A stretch of DNA of 48,302 bases, from positions 1-48,302 of the forward strand of contig DASQDI010000106.1 of NCBI GenBank assembly GCA_035634255.1. Direction: 5' to 3'. Positions 43,791 through 48,302 of the stretch are shown here, in pieces. This DNA comes from DATLMR01 sp035634255 (GTDB lineage: Bacteria > Acidobacteriota > Blastocatellia > UBA7656). Each line of letters begins with the position of its first letter. Position 1 is the first letter of the stretch. The notes beneath the pieces are model-generated. The model had not been told where the DNA came from. It saw nothing but the letters and a program-made list of their open reading frames with translations, and ran no database searches. A program made the position numbers and the translations under genes.

Positions 43791-44842
43791 TCCCGAGGCG
43801 CGTAGTAACTGTCGCGCGTCCTCACCGCATAGCCGCCGCGCGTGAGAAACACTTTCACCTTTCGCAGACGCCCGTCCCGCTCTTCATTCTTCGGAATGTA
43901 CGTGATCAGGTATTGATTCTTCAATTCGAGCGCGACTTTCGAATACACGTCCGTCATCTCTGAGTCTTTGAGCGGCGAGAAGACCTGCCCGCCGGTCTTG
44001 CCCGAGAGGTCCGTCATGACGCGCTCCGCGCGCTCAAGCCTTGCGATGTACTGGTCGGCGAGGCGTGAGTTCCCCCCGTTCAGGACGCGCCCGACTTTGC
44101 CGCCGACCTGCGAGTTGATGCGGGAGATGAAGGCGCGGGCCTTGCTGACCACGTAGACCACCGCGTTCGATCTTATGATGGCCGCGAGCGCCTGCTCGTA
44201 AGTCACCTTGCTTGACGAGTCGTCGCCATCGGTCAGGATTATGACCGCCTTGCGGCCCGAGACTTTAGAGAGCTGTTCTTCGGCCGTCAGGAAGACGCTG
44301 TCGTAGAGCGCGGTGCTGCCGTAGGTCGAATGCCCTTCTTTGGTCCGAACCATCCCCGGCTTGAACCTCCAGGAGATCGCGTGCCGGATGTCGTCGGCAT
44401 TCGCGGTCCAGTCCTGAAGGAGCTCCACGTCGGTGTGAAACTCCAGCACGGAAACCTTGTCCTCGGGGCCGAGCTGTTTGACGAAGCTCAACGCGGCGTC
44501 GCGCAAGGAGGATATTTCGCCCGCGACCGAGCCCGAGGCGTCGAGCATCAGGACGACGTTGACCGGGACCGAGCTTATCGTGAAGCTCGATATGTCCTGG
44601 CGCTGCCCGTCCTCCGAGACTATGAACTCGTCCCGGCTCAGGCTCGTGACCTGCCGGTTGAAGCTGTCGGTCACGGTGATGTTCAACAGGACTTCCTCCG
44701 TGCGGAGCCGGATGGTGTCATCCTTGCTCTGCTGGGTCGTGGAAGGGAGCTTCCGCCCGCTCTGCGCGGCCGCGTCGCCCGCCGCGATCAGGGCGATAAA
44801 AATGATGAGAAGGGAGGTGATCGGTTTTCTTACTTCAGTCAT
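43787..44842 (-). CDS. Secreted VWFA-related protein (acidobacterial type)
   Basis: A 351-residue protein with a signal peptide (about 1-27, AAGDAAAQ). Residues 45-90 match the conserved lead of this family (LNITVTDSFNRQVTSLSRDEFIVSEDGQRQDI). The VWA domain (about 93-280) has an intact metal-ion site, DASGS (101-105), with ILTDGDD later. A C-terminal LKNQYLITYIP and VFLTRGGYAVRTRDSYYAP complete the family pattern. This family (TIGR03436-like) is abundant in Acidobacteriota, with unknown function. No Shine-Dalgarno is visible. Confidence 0.9.
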   Translation of the reverse strand: MTEVRKPITSLLIIFIALIAAGDAAAQSGRKLPSTTQQSKDDTIRLRTEEVLLNITVTDSFNRQVTSLSRDEFIVSEDGQRQDISSFTISSVPVNVVLMLDASGSVAGEISSLRDAALSFVKQLGPEDKVSVLEFHTDVELLQDWTANADDIRHAISWRFKPGMVRTKEGHSTYGSTALYDSVFLTAEEQLSKVSGRKAVIILTDGDDSSSKVTYEQALAAIIRSNAVVYVVSKARAFISRINSQVGGKVGRVLNGGNSRLADQYIARLERAERVMTDLSGKTGGQVFSPLKDSEMTDVYSKVALELKNQYLITYIPKNEERDGRLRKVKVFLTRGGYAVRTRDSYYAPRD

Positions 44843-45081
44843 GTGTAAACTATTTTATGTTTGAACTTCGAACCAATTCGAGTATACCACGCATGCCCAA
44901 ACGTGCGCCCGCCGCTCCGGTTCCATCTATGGCACGCTAATTTCAAGCCTTGTTCAAGGATTTTTCAAGGTATCCATGAATTAATGACTGGCATACTGAA
45001 TGAGCCGGTTGCGTCCAAAGAATTGGAGTTAAGGATTGCTCTATAACCTTAACCAACAATTAAGAGGCAGGTCATATAGAA

Positions 45082-47694
45082 ATGAACAGATTTATCTCCC
45101 CAGGCGTCAGGCTCTCTTTATCACTGCTCTTAATCTTTAACTGCACAATCAATGCACTTGCGGGCATCAGTTTCGTTTCGGGGCAGGGCCTTTTTCTTAC
45201 CGACTCCAACGCCGTCGTGCTCACGGGTGCCGACGCCGTCGTGCTCACGGGTGCCGACGCCGTCGTGCTCACGGGCGCGGATGCGGTCGTGCTCACGGGT
45301 GCCGACGCCGTCGTGCTCACGGGCGCGGATGGGGCCCCGCTTAGCGAGACTGACGGACTTACATTCACTGGCCCTGACTCGTTAACGTACATCAGGCCGT
45401 ACGCGGTAGTGCTGACGGGAGCGGATTCGACCCTGAATACGGGGATCAAGAGCGTCGACCCGCAACTGGCTCTGATACTCAACGAGCTTCCCGACACCAG
45501 CTACATAAACGTCTTCGTAACCTTCCACCGCATGCCGACCGAAGAGGACCTGAACGTTCTGAGGGCGGCCGGAATCCTCGGAGGCACGAGATTCCGCAAC
45601 CTGCCGATGGTCATAGTCAACGCGACCAGAAGGCAGATTTCGGCCATATCAACCTACCCGATGATCCGGTCGATCTATTCGAACAAGAATTTCGAATTCC
45701 TCACTCGCGAGACGCGGGCGCTCACCTACCAAACGAAAGTAATAACGGATTCCGTGCTCACGCAACGCAACGGGGGCTCGCCGGTGTCGGGGCGCGGCGT
45801 CACGGTCGCGGTGCTGGACACCGGGATCGACGCCACGCATCCCGATCTTTCGTACGGGACGCAGGTGATCGGCAACGTGAAGGTGCTCGACCTTCAAAGC
45901 TTGTCGCCGGGCTTCACGTACCCGGCCACGCTCGAAGGGCTGCTCAACTCCGACCCGGTGATGGGGCACGGGACGATGGTGGCGGGGATCATCGCGGGGA
46001 CGGGCGAGGCGTCGGGCGGGTACTACGGAGGCATGGCTCCGGGGACGAAGCTGCTGGGGATATCGGCGGGAGAGGCGAGCCTCTTTCACGTTCTCTCGGG
46101 AATGGACTACATCATGTCGAACCGGGAGTCTAAAAACATCCGCGTGTTGAATTGCAGCTTCGGCATCAGCGGAGTCTTCGACGCGCACGACCCCGTCAAC
46201 ATCGCGACTAAAATTCTGCACGACTCAGGAATCTCGGTAGTCTTCTCCGCGGGCAATCGGGGCGACCAGCCGAACTCGCTCAACCCCTACTCGGTGGCCC
46301 CGTGGGTCATCGGCGTCGGGGCGGCGACCAAGGACAACGAGCTCGCCTTCTTCTCGTCGCGCGGAGCGGCCGGGTACGGGATGTATCACCCGACTCTGGT
46401 AGCTCCGGGAGAGAACGTGGTCTCCACGCGGGCGCTCGGCGTAAACGTCGTCGCGGCGGCGGGGCTAGCCGGCTCTCTGATCTCTCCCATCAACGACCTG
46501 ACCGACATCCCCCTGCCCTACGTCTCGCGATACACGATGAGCTCGGGCACGAGCTTCGCCGCGCCTCACGTGTCGGGGACGATAGCGATGATGCTTCAGG
46601 CGAACCCGGAGCTAACGCCGAGCCAGATCAAGTCCATTCTTCAGGAGACGGCTTCCCCGATGCTCTCCTACGCGCGGTACGAAGTCGGCTCGGGTTGTCT
46701 CAACTCGTACGCCGCCGTTAAGAAGGCGATGCTCGGAACGCCCTTCGGACAGTTCCGAACTTCGCTGACAGACAGCCTCCTGCCCTTGACTCGCGAGCAG
46801 GTGGCTCGTTTCAGCGGCGAAGTGGGCCCTGACGGGACGTACACCCAGACGTTCGAGGTGCCGCGGGATGCGGTATTCGCGACGGCCCAACTCGCGTGGG
46901 CGCAGATGGGCGGGGCGCTGAACAAGCTGGAGCTGTCGATTGAGTCGGCGGGGCGGACGGTGATGTCGAAGCCCGCGACGGCGATAGGGGGGGTCGGGCT
47001 GCAAAAGACCGGGGTCACGGTCAACTACCCTTCGCCGGGCCGATGGACTCTCAAAGTCAGGAACGCGGGCGACCCGCTGACGGGCGGCCCCCAAAGGTTC
47101 TCCGGGGCAATAGAGATTTTCCGCTCCGACTCGGCCCTGATAACCGGCATAAGCCACCTGTCGCCGGTAGAGCAGGACGCGGTATGGCGGGCCGCGCGCA
47201 CGGGCATAGTGACCTCGCGCGGGTGGGGGCAGTACGCCGGCTCGTCGGCCACGCGGCTCGAAGTCGCGCGCGCTCTGATGCTCGCGTCCGGGTCGCGCGT
47301 GCCGCAGCACCTCCCTCACACGCCCACATTCGCGGACGTGGGGGGCGACTCAAACGCGGTCTTCATCGAGAGCGTGGTGAATTCGCCGCGCGGGAACCTG
47401 CTCGGGGCTATCGGGACCAACTTCAACCCTCAGTCGCATGTGAACCGCATGACCGCGGCGATGGCTTTCGTGAAGGCGGCGGGGCTGGAACAGGAGGCGA
47501 AGAATTCTTCATGGGCCAATCCCGGCATCTCTGACTGGAACACGGTGCCGTTAAGCATGAGAGGCTACGTCTCCGTCGCGGTGTCGCGAAACCTGATAGC
47601 CCCATCGGGCACGCAATACTTCCGACCTTTCGATTCGATCACGCGCGCCGAGCTGGCCCTCGCGGCCATCTCACTCCAGCAGGCCGCGAGATAA
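45082..47694 (+). CDS. Secreted subtilisin-like protease with tandem repeats and SLH-like C-terminus
   Basis: An 870-residue S8 protease. Signal peptide about 1-28. Residues 44-83 are five copies of AVVLTGAD, with a sixth at 108-115. An inhibitor-like prodomain (about 133-205) is followed by the protease domain (about 235-555). Its triad is intact: Asp246 in VLDTGIDATHPDL, His296 in GHGTMVAG and Ser491 in SGTSFAAPHVSG. A beta-rich domain (about 575-680) and an SLH-like region (about 685-870, RTGIVTSRGWGQY, RLEVARALML, FRPFDSITRAELALA) end the protein. It is probably surface attached. GAGGCAGG lies about 11 bases before the ATG. Confidence 0.93.
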   Translation: MNRFISPGVRLSLSLLLIFNCTINALAGISFVSGQGLFLTDSNAVVLTGADAVVLTGADAVVLTGADAVVLTGADAVVLTGADGAPLSETDGLTFTGPDSLTYIRPYAVVLTGADSTLNTGIKSVDPQLALILNELPDTSYINVFVTFHRMPTEEDLNVLRAAGILGGTRFRNLPMVIVNATRRQISAISTYPMIRSIYSNKNFEFLTRETRALTYQTKVITDSVLTQRNGGSPVSGRGVTVAVLDTGIDATHPDLSYGTQVIGNVKVLDLQSLSPGFTYPATLEGLLNSDPVMGHGTMVAGIIAGTGEASGGYYGGMAPGTKLLGISAGEASLFHVLSGMDYIMSNRESKNIRVLNCSFGISGVFDAHDPVNIATKILHDSGISVVFSAGNRGDQPNSLNPYSVAPWVIGVGAATKDNELAFFSSRGAAGYGMYHPTLVAPGENVVSTRALGVNVVAAAGLAGSLISPINDLTDIPLPYVSRYTMSSGTSFAAPHVSGTIAMMLQANPELTPSQIKSILQETASPMLSYARYEVGSGCLNSYAAVKKAMLGTPFGQFRTSLTDSLLPLTREQVARFSGEVGPDGTYTQTFEVPRDAVFATAQLAWAQMGGALNKLELSIESAGRTVMSKPATAIGGVGLQKTGVTVNYPSPGRWTLKVRNAGDPLTGGPQRFSGAIEIFRSDSALITGISHLSPVEQDAVWRAARTGIVTSRGWGQYAGSSATRLEVARALMLASGSRVPQHLPHTPTFADVGGDSNAVFIESVVNSPRGNLLGAIGTNFNPQSHVNRMTAAMAFVKAAGLEQEAKNSSWANPGISDWNTVPLSMRGYVSVAVSRNLIAPSGTQYFRPFDSITRAELALAAISLQQAAR
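45211..45330 (+). repeat. 24-bp tandem repeat, five copies
   Basis: Five head-to-tail 24-base units encode AVVLTGAD. Copies 1, 2 and 4 are identical as DNA; 3 and 5 differ only in the last codons (GGC GCG GAT for GGT GCC GAC) and 4 begins GCGGTC for GCCGTC. A diverged sixth copy lies at 45403-45426. High identity suggests recent expansion. Confidence 0.95.
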
Positions 47695-47765
47695 AACAGG
47701 GCGCGCCTCAGGGACGCGGGCAGGCCCGCGTGCGCGCTTCGACTTTACTCTGGGAGGTGAGTGAG

Positions 47766-47870
47766 ATGCAGGCCATCTTGGGTAAGCTGTTCGGGGAATT
47801 CGCACTGATGCTGCCGATAGTCTCCTTTCACGGCGTGAACGGTCCGGTCCGGCCGTTATCCGCCGCCTGA
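47766..47870 (+). CDS. Possible 34-residue small protein
   Basis: A strong ribosome site (GGGAGGTGAG, ending about five bases before the ATG) precedes 34 codons with a central hydrophobic stretch (EFALMLPIVSF) and a TGA stop. The product resembles nothing I know. It lies 70 bases after the subtilisin stop, so it could be the last gene of that transcript. The hairpin ACGCGGG/CCCGCGT in the gap lacks a T tract. Confidence 0.4.
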   Translation: MQAILGKLFGEFALMLPIVSFHGVNGPVRPLSAA

Positions 47871-47929
47871 AAGAATGTCGAGATCAAAAGATTCCTACTT
47901 CAAGTTTTTTTCAACTCCCTGATGATAGA

Positions 47930-48071
47930 TTGATCCTGGGTAGGGGAATTAGAGCAAGTTCCTCTGATCTCAGTGTTTTTCCGTTCTTGAAACCTTCTAT
48001 TTTGGTTGCCGAGAAGGCGGCCAATCAATGGGCGTGGCGTTTATCTGGGGAGGAGCGTCGCGCCCTTTTTT
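47930..48071 (+). ncRNA. Candidate small structured RNA
   Basis: Three successive hairpins end in a T run: AGGGGAA/TTCCTCT (47942-47965), TTGGTTGCC/GGCGGCCAA (48002-48024) and a 10-bp stem GGGCGTGGCG/CGTCGCGCCC (48030-48065) followed by TTTTTT (48066-48071). Each has one or two G-U pairs. A strong terminator with no protein gene just upstream suggests a separate RNA. The 5' end is a guess, and I recognise no known RNA family. The alternative is that it simply ends transcripts from the subtilisin gene. Confidence 0.35.
48030..48071 (+). terminator. Rho-independent terminator in the subtilisin-lptF gap
   Basis: A 10-bp stem (48030-48039 with 48056-48065, two G-U pairs) followed by six T residues. 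Confidence 0.7.
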
Positions 48072-48072
48072 A

Positions 48073-48240
48073 TTCAGGGGTCAGCGGCCGGTAGTCAGGA
48101 TTCAGGAAGAGGAACGAAAGCCCTCGCCTCCGTTAATGATTTGAGACTCTCTTTATTGAATCCATTATCTACCGTGAATCCCGACTGCCCGCCACTGACC
48201 CCTGATCACCGACCGCTGGCCACCGGCCCCTGCCCGTGCT
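48073..48240. repeat. Dispersed intergenic repeat, copy C
   Basis: A G-rich left arm (CAGGGGTCAGCGGCCGGTAGTCAGG), a central part with ACTCTCTTTATTGAATCC (48146-48163), and a C-rich right arm (CCACTGACCCCTGATCACCG and GGCCACCGGCCCCTG). The arms are roughly inverted. The core is identical to that in copy A (11716-11733). Confidence 0.6.
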
Positions 48241-48253
48241 AGACTCAATCCCG

Positions 48254-48302
48254 ATGTTCCGCTTGATCGACCGCTACCTTATCCGAGAGATCGCCCCTTA
48301 CT
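48254..48302 (+). CDS. LptF/LptG family permease, 5' end only
   Basis: The last 49 bases encode MFRLIDRYLIREIAPY, the typical cytoplasmic start of LptF/LptG (YjgP/YjgQ) permeases, which extract lipopolysaccharide from the inner membrane. The rest lies beyond the window. Which of the two subunits it is cannot be told. The start immediately follows the repeat copy. Confidence 0.72.
   Translation, partial: MFRLIDRYLIREIAPY

Larger units (their letters stand above)
47871..48253. other. Gap between the small ORF and the LptF/LptG gene
   Basis: 383 bases. The left half, much lower in G+C than the rest, contains the candidate structured RNA. The right half is repeat copy C. The 78-codon open frame at 48006-48242 spans both and is not credible. 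Confidence 0.5.

Noticed and set aside
48006..48242. 78-codon frame near the right edge
   Set aside because: It runs across the candidate RNA and a GC-rich repeat; composition is not protein-like.

Overview
The window is GC-rich chromosomal DNA from a diderm bacterium, most likely an Acidobacteriota member of the Blastocatellia/Pyrinomonadales type. This placement is an inference. It rests on a VWFA-related protein of the acidobacterial type (43787-44842), a DUF2934 protein, a complete lipid A/BAM/Lol gene set, paired OmpH proteins and a SelB gene. Phylogenetic placement was not possible here. I see no rRNA, tRNA, CRISPR array, prophage or intact insertion sequence.

Layout. 1-3370: a secreted protein of unknown function and a divergent Clp ATPase, both on the minus strand. 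3.7-9.0 kb: an overlapping MMPL exporter / LolA-like lipoprotein / TPR operon followed by a ketosynthase, which together suggest export of a lipid-like product. 9.2-16 kb: a lysine-rich lipoprotein, a methyltransferase, a BI-1 membrane protein, a YceI protein, a SIS-domain sugar-phosphate isomerase, an HD-GYP response regulator, a DUF4385 protein and a small membrane protein. 16-18.6 kb: selB overlapping a heptose-phosphate adenylyltransferase gene. 18.7-22.7 kb: a copper-amine-oxidase-like protein, an alpha/beta hydrolase and an M48 metalloprotease.

23-38.5 kb is an envelope-biogenesis supercluster: lysS, lolC, lolD, clpC, crcB (frameshifted), bamA, ompH, ompH on the plus strand, converging on lpxD, fabZ, lpxA, lpxI and a TPR-DUF4388 gene on the minus strand. 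In other diderms much of this set lies in one direction, so an inversion and an insertion are suggested. 38.6-43.1 kb is the glycine cleavage operon gcvT-gcvH-gcvPA-gcvPB. 43.2-47.7 kb has a DUF2934 protein with a histone-like tail, the VWFA protein, and a secreted subtilisin with SLH-like C-terminus and a 24-bp tandem repeat. The last 600 bases hold a possible small ORF, a candidate structured RNA, a dispersed intergenic repeat and the first codons of an LptF/LptG permease gene.

The main points for a second look are: a Clp ATPase lacking both conserved pore-loop tyrosines; a single-base frameshift in the fluoride channel gene; the repeat-bearing subtilisin; an amine-oxidase-like protein lacking the Asn-Tyr-Asp/Glu cofactor motif; a candidate terminator-ended RNA near the right edge; and a dispersed repeat with a shared 18-mer core. 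No single locus is clearly an undescribed system. The MMPL-LolA-TPR-ketosynthase locus and the repeat subtilisin are the best candidates.
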